Source: JAPYTK01 sp964401935
GTDB lineage: Bacteria; Myxococcota_A; Polyangia; Polyangiales; Polyangiaceae
Reading direction: 5' to 3'
Length of the DNA: 64,000 nt
Assembly (NCBI GenBank): GCA_964401935.1
Contig: CAYOAL010000039.1
Span: 1-64,000 of the forward strand
In this document: piece by piece, positions 43,465 through 51,533 of the stretch
Position numbering within the stretch: position 1 is the first letter of the stretch
Layout: each line of letters starts with the position of its first letter
The notes under the pieces: model-generated
What the model was told of the DNA's origin: nothing
Seen by the model: the letters and a program-made list of their open reading frames with translations, nothing else
Databases searched by the model: none
Made by a program: the position numbers and the translations under genes

Positions 43465-43913
43465 CAGAACGTCTTCTTCGAGTCGAGGAGGAGGGTCACC
43501 GGACCGTCGTTGTCGACGACGACACGCATGTCCGCCGCGAAACGTCCCGTCGCGACCTCGAGCCCGCGCGCGCGCACCATGGCCACGAACCGAAGATACA
43601 TGGGCTCGGCCTCCGCCGGGTCCATCGCGTGGGCGAACGAGGGGCGCCGCCCCTTGCGTGCGTCGCCGTACACCGTGAACTGGCTCACCAACAAGAGCGC
43701 GCCGCCGATGTCGGTCACCGAGAGGTTCATCTTTCCCGCGTCGTCGGTGAACACCCTCAGGTTCGCCAACTTGTCCGCCATGTAGGCGAGGTCACGGTCG
43801 TCGTCGTCCGCGCCCGCTCCGACGAACACGCACAGGCCACGACCAACCTCGCCCACCGTGTCGCCGCCCACCTCGACGCGTGCCGCACGGACGCGTTGGA
43901 CGACGGCGCGCAT
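43464..43913 (-). CDS. dtd: D-aminoacyl-tRNA deacylase
   Basis: 149 aa from ATG 43913. It frees D-amino acids (and achiral Gly mischarged on tRNA-Ala) from tRNA. Signatures: MRAVVQRVRAARVEVGGDTV, the catalytic-site strand LLLVSQFTVYGDARKGRRPS with the SQFTLxG-type motif, and DNDGPVTLLLDS in place of the canonical NDGPVTxxLDS. The Gly-cisPro motif is represented by DGPVT near the C-terminus. Length agrees with the 145-150 aa family. It is coupled both upstream (TGATG with the TerB-like gene) and downstream (TGATG with the LysM gene). Confidence 0.95.
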   Translation of the reverse strand: MRAVVQRVRAARVEVGGDTVGEVGRGLCVFVGAGADDDDRDLAYMADKLANLRVFTDDAGKMNLSVTDIGGALLLVSQFTVYGDARKGRRPSFAHAMDPAEAEPMYLRFVAMVRARGLEVATGRFAADMRVVVDNDGPVTLLLDSKKTF

Positions 43914-44422
43914 CAGCCGCGGGCTTTGCCCAGGAGCTTGTGCATGTGGCTGATCTCCCAGCCGAAGGCCCTCGCAATGGCCTGCATGCAGAGCCCCTCT
44001 TGGGTACCCACGCCGCCTCCGGTCCACGCCGCGTTGGCGCCCACGAGGAACGCCGCCTCGCGATCGCCGGGCGCGACGAGCGCCGTGGCGAGGTTCTTGA
44101 TGCGGGCATCGCGCCCCTCCGCGGTCGCCTTCTCCGCCGCCTTCGCGAGGAAACCGTCGACGAGCGCTTCGCTCACCGCGCCCTCGGTGAGCGTGTTCAT
44201 GTTCTTCTTGATGTGCGAGAGCTCCTCCGCGCTCGCGTTCCCATCCGCCGACGCGATGAGGTACGCACACTCGACCATCGCGGCGAGTCGAAACATCTTC
44301 GACAGCTGCTCGTTGGCCGCCGTCAGCGCCGCCGCTGGGTCGACCGACGACGCCTCTTGGACGATCTCGCCGAACCCGGTGATGCCCTTCAACGTCGCGA
44401 CCAGTGATTCCTGAACTCCCAT
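43913..44422 (-). CDS. TerB-like helical protein
   Basis: 169 aa from ATG 44422, preceded by a strong SD (AAGGAGG). The helical pattern MFRLAAMVECAYLIASADGN, SAEELSHIKKNM, then further helices, is the TerB/DjlA-N-like fold, whose acidic DGN-x-x-x-E motif is thought to bind metal ions. Members are associated with tellurite resistance or stress but are functionally diverse. No ter genes are nearby. It is first in a chain with overlapping start and stop codons (to dtd, LysM and kinase), so it is probably co-expressed with them. The ATG upstream at 44488 lacks an SD and is not chosen. Confidence 0.7.
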   Translation of the reverse strand: MGVQESLVATLKGITGFGEIVQEASSVDPAAALTAANEQLSKMFRLAAMVECAYLIASADGNASAEELSHIKKNMNTLTEGAVSEALVDGFLAKAAEKATAEGRDARIKNLATALVAPGDREAAFLVGANAAWTGGGVGTQEGLCMQAIARAFGWEISHMHKLLGKARG

Positions 44423-44525
44423 GACTTCCTCCTTCGGGCTCCTGTCGTCGCCCGGGAGGGGAATACCGCCGGCGGGGCGCGAGGCCAAGCGGGGGTTTTG
44501 TCTTGCGGAGCAGGGGGCGCCCGGG

Positions 44526-46220
44526 TCAGTCCTCGACGACGGCCGCTTCCGACAAGGGCTTCCCCTCGTCGCACACCCAACCGGCCGGCATCACTGTGGT
44601 CTCCGAGCAGAGGGCGTCGCGCCACCCCTTGGCCGGCGCCATGTTCACGCCGGAGAGATCGGCCCCCGAGAAGTCGGCGCCGGAGAGCTCTGCCTCCGCG
44701 AACGTCACCGCGTGGAGCTTCGCGTCGACGAACGACGCGCCCGACAGCACACAGCGGTCGAAGCTGAGGAAGGACAGATCGAGGCGCTTGAAGTCGACGC
44801 CGGCGAGCTGGCTCCCCGACAGGTCGCGGACACCTCTCGCCTTGAGCTTCTTGACCTCGATTCCCCGCGCTGCGGGCGTTCCCGTGCTCAGGCGCTGCTC
44901 CCGTCCTCGCTCTGCGAGGAGCGTCGCTGGGTCGAGATACCACGCGACGAGGCCGAAGATGAGCGCGTTGAGGAAACGGCTGGGCAGCGGCGCCGCGATG
45001 GGGGGAAACAGGAGGCTGAGGACCACCGCGCCCACCACCGACGCCACGACGACGACGTTGGTGGCCATCCCCTGGGCGTAGGCCGTCATCAGGGCACCAC
45101 ACAGGATGAGCGCCCCGATCGCCCCACCCACCCGTGCCTGCACCGGCGTCACCACGTCATCCTCGGGAGGGGGCGGCGCGTGGTAGCTGCGGATCGGCAC
45201 CGGCGGCGGCTTGCGCTCGGCGGGGGGAGGGGTGCGCTCGGAGTCCGGCGCTCGTCCCGAGGAGGACGACGACGCGGAGCGTGAGGGGCGGTCCGGGTAC
45301 GACGGCGGATCGGAGTCGCCCGCGCCGTGGGGCTCCTCGCCGAGCCCCCCTTCGCGCCCGCGGGGATGTTGCAGGCCCACCCGATCCACCTCTCGCCAGT
45401 GCTCAAGATCGGCGGAGAGCTCGGCGATCGAGCCGTAGCGGCCCTCGGGCGCGCGCAGGGTGGCGCGGCGGATGATGCGCACCAGCCCCGGTGGCGCGTT
45501 CTCGAGGGCGGCCAAGAGCGGCGTGTCCTCGTCGGTCTCCTCTGGCGTCTCGCCGTGCAGCGCGAAATACAAGAGGCGTCCCACGCTGTACACGTCGCTG
45601 CGCGCGTCGGGCTTCTTGCCGAGGCGCACCTCCCGCGCCGCGTAGGCCGAGTAGTCGTGCTTCATGTCGCTCGGACCGTCGAAGGAGTCGTCGAGGACGA
45701 TCATGCCGACATCGCTGAGGCGCGGGTTCAGGTCGTCGTCGAGCAGCACGTTGGCCGGACGCAAGCAACCGTGGTGGATGCCGCTCTGGTGCAAGCTGGT
45801 CAGCGCCCGACACAAGCGCCGCATGAACCGGAGCGTCTCCCGCACCCCCCAGCCGAGGATGCTGAGGTCGTCCATCGTGCCCGCCGTCCCGCCCCGCGCG
45901 AGGTAGGCCGGGACCTCGGGCACCACCGTGATGATCTCGACGACACCCTTCACCGGCGTGTCTCGGGTGAGCACCGCCAGCTTACGGGCGCCCTTCACGA
46001 AGTTGTCCCTCTCGCGCGGATGCTCGGCTCCGGCGAGCACGTGGACGGTGAGGGGTTGTCCTTCGGCGCCCTCGGCCCGCCAACAAACGACGCGCTCGCC
46101 CCGGGCAACCGGCTCGACGAGCCTTGCCCCGGCGATGACGTCTCCTTGGGAAAGGCTCGTCCCGGCGGGAGGATCCGTGGCAGCCATGCGACCGACGCGA
46201 CGAGGGTCGCGTGAGGTCAT
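44526..46220 (-). CDS. Kinase-like pseudokinase with membrane helices and pentapeptide repeats
   Basis: 564 aa from ATG 46220; ATG 46187 is an alternative. Residues about 20-265 have a kinase-like fold: VREDTLRFMRR-like helix at TLRFMRRLCRALTSLHQSGI, then HHGCLRPANVLLDDDLNPRL, SDVGMIVLDD, and DARSDVYSVGRLLYFALHGE. The catalytic Asp of HRD is Gly (HHG), DFG reads DVG, and no VAIK lysine is seen, so it is probably inactive. After a Ser/Pro linker there are two to three membrane helices (ARVGGAIGALILCGALMTAY, NVVVVASVVGAVVLSLLF, FLNALIFGLVAWYL). Pentapeptide repeats follow (about 470-540): DLSGSQLAGVDFKRLDLSFL, CVLSGASFVDAKLHAVTF, AELSGADFSGADLSGVNM. This domain order is unusual. Confidence 0.85.
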   Translation of the reverse strand: MTSRDPRRVGRMAATDPPAGTSLSQGDVIAGARLVEPVARGERVVCWRAEGAEGQPLTVHVLAGAEHPRERDNFVKGARKLAVLTRDTPVKGVVEIITVVPEVPAYLARGGTAGTMDDLSILGWGVRETLRFMRRLCRALTSLHQSGIHHGCLRPANVLLDDDLNPRLSDVGMIVLDDSFDGPSDMKHDYSAYAAREVRLGKKPDARSDVYSVGRLLYFALHGETPEETDEDTPLLAALENAPPGLVRIIRRATLRAPEGRYGSIAELSADLEHWREVDRVGLQHPRGREGGLGEEPHGAGDSDPPSYPDRPSRSASSSSSGRAPDSERTPPPAERKPPPVPIRSYHAPPPPEDDVVTPVQARVGGAIGALILCGALMTAYAQGMATNVVVVASVVGAVVLSLLFPPIAAPLPSRFLNALIFGLVAWYLDPATLLAERGREQRLSTGTPAARGIEVKKLKARGVRDLSGSQLAGVDFKRLDLSFLSFDRCVLSGASFVDAKLHAVTFAEAELSGADFSGADLSGVNMAPAKGWRDALCSETTVMPAGWVCDEGKPLSEAAVVED

Positions 46221-46286
46221 CGTTCTTGCTCGACGGCGGCGCGGCAAAGTTCTCGGACGTTTTTCGTCCGAGCCGAGACCTGACCG

Positions 46287-46679
46287 TCAGGGACCAGCGC
46301 CGGGCACGCAGAAGCCGGCCGCACAGGAGAGGCCGGCTGCGCAGTCGCTCTCCGCATACTGACAGGGGAACGCGCAGCGCCCTACCTGCACGTTGCACTT
46401 GTGCGCGCCGCAGGTGATGTCGCTCTGACACGGCACCGCATAGCCAGCCGGTTGCGACGTCGTGCCCTGCGGTCCCGGTTGGCCGTAACCAGGCGCCCCC
46501 GGCGGAGGTGGTTGTCCCGGCTGCGGCGGCTGTCCCGGCCGAGCGTAGATCGGGTTGCCGTACTGGTCGTAGCCGATCGGCTGACCGTAAGCCGACGGGT
46601 CCTCCGCCTCCCGCTCGCAGGCCAGCGCCAAGAGCCCCACGAACGACAACCCAAGCAGGCACCGGTTCAACGCGCTCAT
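46287..46679 (-). CDS. Cys-rich lipoprotein with Pro/Gly/Gln/Tyr-rich linker
   Basis: 130 aa from ATG 46679, with GAGGAAC before the start and TAGTCT 13 bases upstream as a possible -10. Lipobox LLALAC. The linker (about 25-85) is rich in PxxGQPxQP-type repeats (RPGQPPQPGQPPPPGAPGYG). The C-terminal domain of about 45 residues has eight cysteines: CQSDITCGAHKCNVQVGRC, FPCQYAESDCAAGLSC and FCVP. The AESDCAAGLSC-type element is common in secreted Cys-rich repeats of Myxococcota. Function unknown; probably exposed on the outer surface. Confidence 0.75.
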   Translation of the reverse strand: MSALNRCLLGLSFVGLLALACEREAEDPSAYGQPIGYDQYGNPIYARPGQPPQPGQPPPPGAPGYGQPGPQGTTSQPAGYAVPCQSDITCGAHKCNVQVGRCAFPCQYAESDCAAGLSCAAGFCVPGAGP

Positions 46680-46778
46680 GTTCCTCGCTCCGAGACTACC
46701 CTGGGTGCGCGCAAACCCAAACGGCAGACGATGCGGGCGGCGACCGGCGCCACCACCCGCCGGCCGGCTGCCGTGAGC

Positions 46779-47192
46779 TCACCAGGGATGCGTTTTCTGA
46801 GCGGCACGCGCGAGCTCCACCGCGCGTCGGCCCACGTACTCCTCCACGTCCTTTGCAGACAGGTGACGATCCTTGGCGAAGTCGAACTCGCGAGGGCGAC
46901 CTTCGTTGAAGGTCACCTTCACCACCGCTTCGTCCCGGGAGAGCGTCACCGCGAGCGAGAGCTCGCTCATCTGCAAGCTGATGTCGTCGCCTACCTCCGC
47001 CAGCTTGGAGGGCTGGCTCTTGCTCTTGAGCTGCTCGTCGGTGAAACGCAGGCCCTCGGCCGCCTTGGCCAGCGCCTCCTCGGCCACCTTGAGCGCCTCT
47101 TCCAGACGTTTCTTCTTCCGATCCGCTTCCTCGGATTCCCGCTCTGTCTTGGACTTGACCACTTCGACGAGCTCGTCGCGCCAGTTCGCCAT
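46779..47192 (-). CDS. Coiled-coil protein of unknown function
   Basis: 137 aa. Residues about 8-60 form a charged coiled coil (ESEEADRKKKRLEEALKVAE, EALAKAAEGL). A small beta-rich segment follows (ISLQMSELSLAVTLSRDE, VVKVTFNEG) and a final helix (SAKDVEEYVGRRAVELARAA). There is no signal peptide, so it is cytoplasmic. It ends 99 bp before the lipoprotein gene's start and begins 13 bp after the stop of the HEAT-repeat gene, so it is probably cotranscribed with the latter. I do not recognise the family. Confidence 0.65.
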   Translation of the reverse strand: MANWRDELVEVVKSKTERESEEADRKKKRLEEALKVAEEALAKAAEGLRFTDEQLKSKSQPSKLAEVGDDISLQMSELSLAVTLSRDEAVVKVTFNEGRPREFDFAKDRHLSAKDVEEYVGRRAVELARAAQKTHPW

Positions 47193-47205
47193 GATTGCCT
47201 CTGTC

Positions 47206-49755
47206 CTACTCCTTCTTTTCCTCTTGCAGGTGGCTCAGATCGTCGCCCACCACAAGCCTTGGATTCATCAGCTCGTGGTACGCCTTGCGGGCTTCGGCCC
47301 CGACCGGGTCGGGCTCGTCGCGCAACGCCAAGAGCGATCCTTGCTCCTTCATGAACTTGAGCGTGGCGATCGCCCCCCTTCGCTTCGCTTCATCCCCCGA
47401 CTTGGCCGCCTGCAACAGACGCGCTCGAAGCACGACCCGCGTCTCGGAGTGCGGCCCGTTGTCGTAGACCAGGTTGTCGAACTGCGCTTGAAGGCGCTGT
47501 CGCGCCCACTCCTGCGGCGCGTCCCCGATCTTCACGCGGCTGATGGCCTCCGCGTTCTCCACCCAGCGGTAGATGTTGCCCCGATCGAGATCCGCGTTGG
47601 ACCAGTAGCCGAACGCGCGGAAGTAGAGGTCCTTGAGCGTGTTCAGCGCCGGACCCGAGTCCTTGTTGGCGAAGGTGGCCACGGTGCGGGCCGCGGTGGA
47701 GCGTGAGCCGCCGAGGATCAGCGCGAGGCCCGCCGAGATCTGCAGCTCGGGGTTGTCGAGCATGCCGAAGAGCTTCTTCTCTGGCTCCGAGCCTTCCTCG
47801 ATGCCCGTGACACCGATGGCGTGACCGAGGGCGTTGCGCACCCCGATCTCCAGCTCCGGGCGCATGAGGTCGACCATCATGTTCACGGCGGAGGGGATGG
47901 GACGGCGCGTGAGCGTGCGGGCGTAGCATGAGCCGATGAACTGCTCACGCGGCTCGGAGCTGGCCGCGTGCTTACCGACGCGCTCCACCACCTTCGCGAG
48001 CGTCTCGTCCTTCGCGATCCAAGACAGGGCACCGCAAGCGGCCATGCGTGCCTCCTCGTGCCAGGTCTGGTCTTCGATGAACTCCATCAGCCGCTCTTCC
48101 GCCCTGCCGTCGTTCTGAGGCCCCCACTGGGCCAGGCCGTTCGCCGCGCCGTAGGCCACCGCGCGGAGGGCCATGCCGAGCATCGCGAGACCTGCGCCCT
48201 CGAGGCCGGCCTGCGTGATGTCCATCTTCTTGTCCTTCTTGCGATCGAACTGATCGAGCAGCTTGTCCCGCGAGTCTTTCATCCAGCCCAGGTAGCGGAG
48301 CGCGCTCTGCGCCGTCTCGTAGGCGCGAGGGAAGGGCGGCTGAGCCCCCTCCACCGGCAGCGGGTCGTTCGGGAACGCCCAGTCGCGCAGGAGCTTCTTG
48401 CCCTCCGGCGACCCCACCGCGGCGAGGAAGCGCAGGCCGTTGGCGTGGGGCTGCGGGCGGCTCGTCAGCCACTCGATCACCGGCTTCTCCGCCCACTCGC
48501 GGAGCTCGGCCGCCTTGTCCGGGTGCAACACCGCGAGGTCGGCGAGCATGCGCGAGCCCACCACCCGCGGACTGTCGGTCTTGGTGAGGTGTCCGCCGGC
48601 GTCGGCCTGCCAAAACTTCTCCTTCTGGTAGAGCGTCTCGTTCTCCACGAGCATGCGCTTGCCGATGTACTTGGCGCCGCGCACGTCACCGATCTCCGCG
48701 AGCGCGATCCCGGCCTCGGTCTCCCAGTGAGTGTCCGGCTTGGTGCTCTCCACCCACTCCACCAAGGCGTCGCCGGCCCGAGGATCGGCGAGGATGTGAA
48801 TCATCTCGAAGAGCTGTTTCATCTGAAACCACTCTTTCTGCTCGTTGTCGCGATTCACGGTCTGAATCGCGAGCACGAGGCCGGCGCCGCCGATGCTGTC
48901 GCGGAGCGCCTGCAAGAACTTCTCGCGCGAGTCGCCGTCGGCCTTCTTGAGCGCCTCGAGGAGCGGCTCACGGGCACGTGGATCGGCGATCTTGCCGAGG
49001 CCCGGCGCCGCTTCGCGGGCGACGACGACCTCCTTGTCCTTCACCAGCTTCACCAGCGGCTCGATCCACTTCACGTCCGCGTTCTCGGTGAGGATGGTGG
49101 CGACCAGCTGCCGCACCGCCGCGCTCTCGTCGTCGACCTTCTTGGCCAGCTCGTCGAGGCTCACCAGCTTGGTGATCTTCACCGGGTCGAAGGCGGTGCC
49201 CCCCTCGAGGCGCTGCACGGTGGTGATCTCCCCCGCCTTGTACGATTCCATCGCGGTGTTGAAGATGCTCGCCTCCCCGAGCTCCACCAGCGCCCATAGC
49301 ACCTGCCGCCGATCGGTCTCGTTGGCCTCCTTCAGGGCCTCGAGCAGCGCGGCCTTCGACGTGTCCGGCGCCTTCGCGCCGTAATGCGCGAGCGCCATCG
49401 CGCAGGTGCCGCGGAGACCGTGGTTCGGATCCTTGAGCGCGGCGACCGCGATCTTCGACCCCTCCTCGTCGCCGAGCAGCGCGAGCTGAGTGATGGCTTC
49501 GGCGCGCAACGTCGGATCGGCACCCTTGTCGGCGGCCCACTTGCGCCAGTGCGGGATCTGATCCGCCTCGGGCAGCACGAAGATGTTCTTCTGCGTCTCG
49601 ATGCGCTCGAGATCGGTCATCTTCTTTTCGCTCTGGCGCAGACCAAACCACAACAGGCCAACCCCGAGCGTGACGATCACCAGACCGAGCAGGATCGTTA
49701 CCGGGTTGATTCGGCGCGGCTTCATCGCCTCCGCGGGGATCTCGACGTCTGCCAT
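47206..49755 (-). CDS. Membrane-anchored HEAT-repeat protein
   Basis: 849 aa from ATG 49755. After a short cytoplasmic N-terminus there is one transmembrane helix (about 18-38: PVTILLGLVIVTLGVGLLWF). The rest is an alpha-solenoid of HEAT-like repeats: TLRAEAITQLALLGDEEGSK, HGLRGTCAMALAHYG, RQVLWALVELGE, AVRQLVATILTENAD, VAREAAPGLGKIADPRAREP and many more up to the C-terminus. No catalytic motif. The bulk is most likely extracytoplasmic, given a single N-in anchor; that is inference. It may scaffold an envelope complex. Long Ala/Glu/Lys-rich helices make the repeat count uncertain, roughly 12-18. Divergent from the 498-aa gene. Confidence 0.8.
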   Translation of the reverse strand: MADVEIPAEAMKPRRINPVTILLGLVIVTLGVGLLWFGLRQSEKKMTDLERIETQKNIFVLPEADQIPHWRKWAADKGADPTLRAEAITQLALLGDEEGSKIAVAALKDPNHGLRGTCAMALAHYGAKAPDTSKAALLEALKEANETDRRQVLWALVELGEASIFNTAMESYKAGEITTVQRLEGGTAFDPVKITKLVSLDELAKKVDDESAAVRQLVATILTENADVKWIEPLVKLVKDKEVVVAREAAPGLGKIADPRAREPLLEALKKADGDSREKFLQALRDSIGGAGLVLAIQTVNRDNEQKEWFQMKQLFEMIHILADPRAGDALVEWVESTKPDTHWETEAGIALAEIGDVRGAKYIGKRMLVENETLYQKEKFWQADAGGHLTKTDSPRVVGSRMLADLAVLHPDKAAELREWAEKPVIEWLTSRPQPHANGLRFLAAVGSPEGKKLLRDWAFPNDPLPVEGAQPPFPRAYETAQSALRYLGWMKDSRDKLLDQFDRKKDKKMDITQAGLEGAGLAMLGMALRAVAYGAANGLAQWGPQNDGRAEERLMEFIEDQTWHEEARMAACGALSWIAKDETLAKVVERVGKHAASSEPREQFIGSCYARTLTRRPIPSAVNMMVDLMRPELEIGVRNALGHAIGVTGIEEGSEPEKKLFGMLDNPELQISAGLALILGGSRSTAARTVATFANKDSGPALNTLKDLYFRAFGYWSNADLDRGNIYRWVENAEAISRVKIGDAPQEWARQRLQAQFDNLVYDNGPHSETRVVLRARLLQAAKSGDEAKRRGAIATLKFMKEQGSLLALRDEPDPVGAEARKAYHELMNPRLVVGDDLSHLQEEKKE

Positions 49756-49987
49756 GCCCCCGTCATAGTTCGATTGGGGTTTTGTGTCACGAACCGGCTC
49801 CGCCCCGGGGGGCCCGGCGTTCCCCACCGGGGCCGACGCCGCCAGCGCGCACCGGCCGCGAGCCGCTGGGGCGAGCCGCGCTCGACCACCGCGCTCGACC
49901 ACCACGCGCGACAACCGTCTCGGCAGGGAAAGCCAAGAACACGCCGGGGAGGTTCGCTCGGGGCCCTTTTCGGGCTAAGAGGCGAGC

Positions 49988-51484
49988 ATGGAGCTCGATG
50001 TATCCAGGCTCGCCGCAGACGGGATGCGGCTCGAGCTCGACGGTCCCGGGGAGCACCCCCGCCGCATCGTGCTCGCCCCCTCGAGCGGAGTCACCGGTCG
50101 CTACCGAACGGATCCGGCCGCCTACTACGTCGACGCCACGGCCGCCGACAAGCTCTCGGTGTCGGAGGTGCGGTGGCCCACCGAGTCGGTGCAGGTGCTC
50201 GCCGAGCGCGCGCAGTTCGATCGCGCCGCCGTCGACATCAAGATCAAGCGAGCGGGGGGCACCTCGGGGCAAATCGGAGCCCGCGCCTTGGAGATCGACA
50301 AGCTCGCGCTCACGTTCGAGGGCCTCGACAAGCCGGTGGTGCTGCGCAAGATCACGCTCGACCGACCCGGCCTCGCCCTCGGGGACAAGGCCCTCGCGCT
50401 CGTGTGCCAGAGAGCCTCGGTGGAGCGGGTGGAGATGCACCTCGGCGGGGTGGAGGTGGTGCTCCATGGGGTGCAGCTCGAGGGGCTGCGCTTGCGCCGT
50501 GGCCAGGGGGTGTGGCTCGTGTTGAGCGACCACATCACCGCCCGCCGCGTCGCCGTCCAGTACCGCGAGCTCACGCTCATCGCCGAGAACGTGGAGGCTC
50601 AGTCCGCAGGCTTGGACGGCAAGGTGGTGCGGCTCGCGCGCTTGTTCGCGCCGCGCGCGCACTGGAGCGGCGCCCGCCTCGCGGCGCGCACCCGAGGGGC
50701 GGACGAGCCCAAGCCGGCCTCCCCCCGCATCGATCTGTCGGCGCTCGACGGCCTCGACGGGAAGATCGACGTGGATCTCACCGCCGACGCGACCGTGCCG
50801 TTCATTGGCCAGCGCCGCGCCACCCACCACTTCCGCATCCCGGTGGACAGCGGAACCATCAACTACCTCAAGCTCGAAAAGAACCTGTCGGCGCTCGAAG
50901 ACGCCATCCTCGACTTCAGGGTGCGCGGCAACGACCTCGTGCTCGAGCGCGACATCCCCCTCATGAAGAAGGTGCTGGTGTCGTGGCCGCTCGACGCACG
51001 GGACATGACGCTCGCCGAGCGGCAGCTCGTGCGGCTCGCCCGCCTCTTCGACTACCGCGTCGAGGTTGGCGCCGACGACAAAGGTGCGGAGGCCGGCAAG
51101 GGGGGCTTCGCGCTGCGAGAGCTCGCGTTCGACGACCTCGACGTGGAGCTCAGCCTCACCGGCGGCGCGGCGATGAAGCTTCCCGGCGGGGGTCGACTCC
51201 TGTTCGGCGAGGACGGCCGGCCGGCGCTCGATGAGCTCGCGGTGCGCGGCTCGCTCCGCCACACGCCGGGGCAAGACCAGCGCAGCAAGCTCGACGTATC
51301 GGCGAGCATGCTCAACCTGGGCGTCGCCGAGCTACCGGTCGGCGCCCGTTCGCTGTCGATCGCGGCGATCACCGTGGAGGCGGTGGAGCGAGGCTCGGTG
51401 CGCTTCTTGGGCCTCACCCCCGACGGGGTCGACGCGACGTTCCGTTCGCTGGAGATCTTGTCGGTGCGCCTCGTCCCGGGATGA
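49988..51484 (+). CDS. Unrecognised 498-aa beta-rich protein
   Basis: No signal peptide or membrane helix is visible. The sequence alternates hydrophobic and charged residues in short strand-like blocks throughout (LDVSRLAADGMRLELDGPGE, LVLSDHITARRVAVQYRELT, KIDVDLTADATVPFIGQRRA, AFDDLDVELSLTGGAAMKLP, LSIAAITVEAVERGSVRFLG), with frequent Asp-Gly-Leu and Leu-Asp-Gly turns. A long beta-helix or beta-taco fold, such as AsmA-like lipid-transfer proteins have, is possible from this pattern, but I see no diagnostic motif and the missing membrane anchor argues against a typical AsmA member. ATG 49988 follows AAGAGGCGAGC, which may be a weak SD or a -10-like CTAAGA. Confidence 0.6.
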   Translation: MELDVSRLAADGMRLELDGPGEHPRRIVLAPSSGVTGRYRTDPAAYYVDATAADKLSVSEVRWPTESVQVLAERAQFDRAAVDIKIKRAGGTSGQIGARALEIDKLALTFEGLDKPVVLRKITLDRPGLALGDKALALVCQRASVERVEMHLGGVEVVLHGVQLEGLRLRRGQGVWLVLSDHITARRVAVQYRELTLIAENVEAQSAGLDGKVVRLARLFAPRAHWSGARLAARTRGADEPKPASPRIDLSALDGLDGKIDVDLTADATVPFIGQRRATHHFRIPVDSGTINYLKLEKNLSALEDAILDFRVRGNDLVLERDIPLMKKVLVSWPLDARDMTLAERQLVRLARLFDYRVEVGADDKGAEAGKGGFALRELAFDDLDVELSLTGGAAMKLPGGGRLLFGEDGRPALDELAVRGSLRHTPGQDQRSKLDVSASMLNLGVAELPVGARSLSIAAITVEAVERGSVRFLGLTPDGVDATFRSLEILSVRLVPG

Positions 51485-51533
51485 ACGGGCGGGGCGACGT
51501 GCTGCGCCGCGAGCCGCCTCGACCCAGCGCCGA

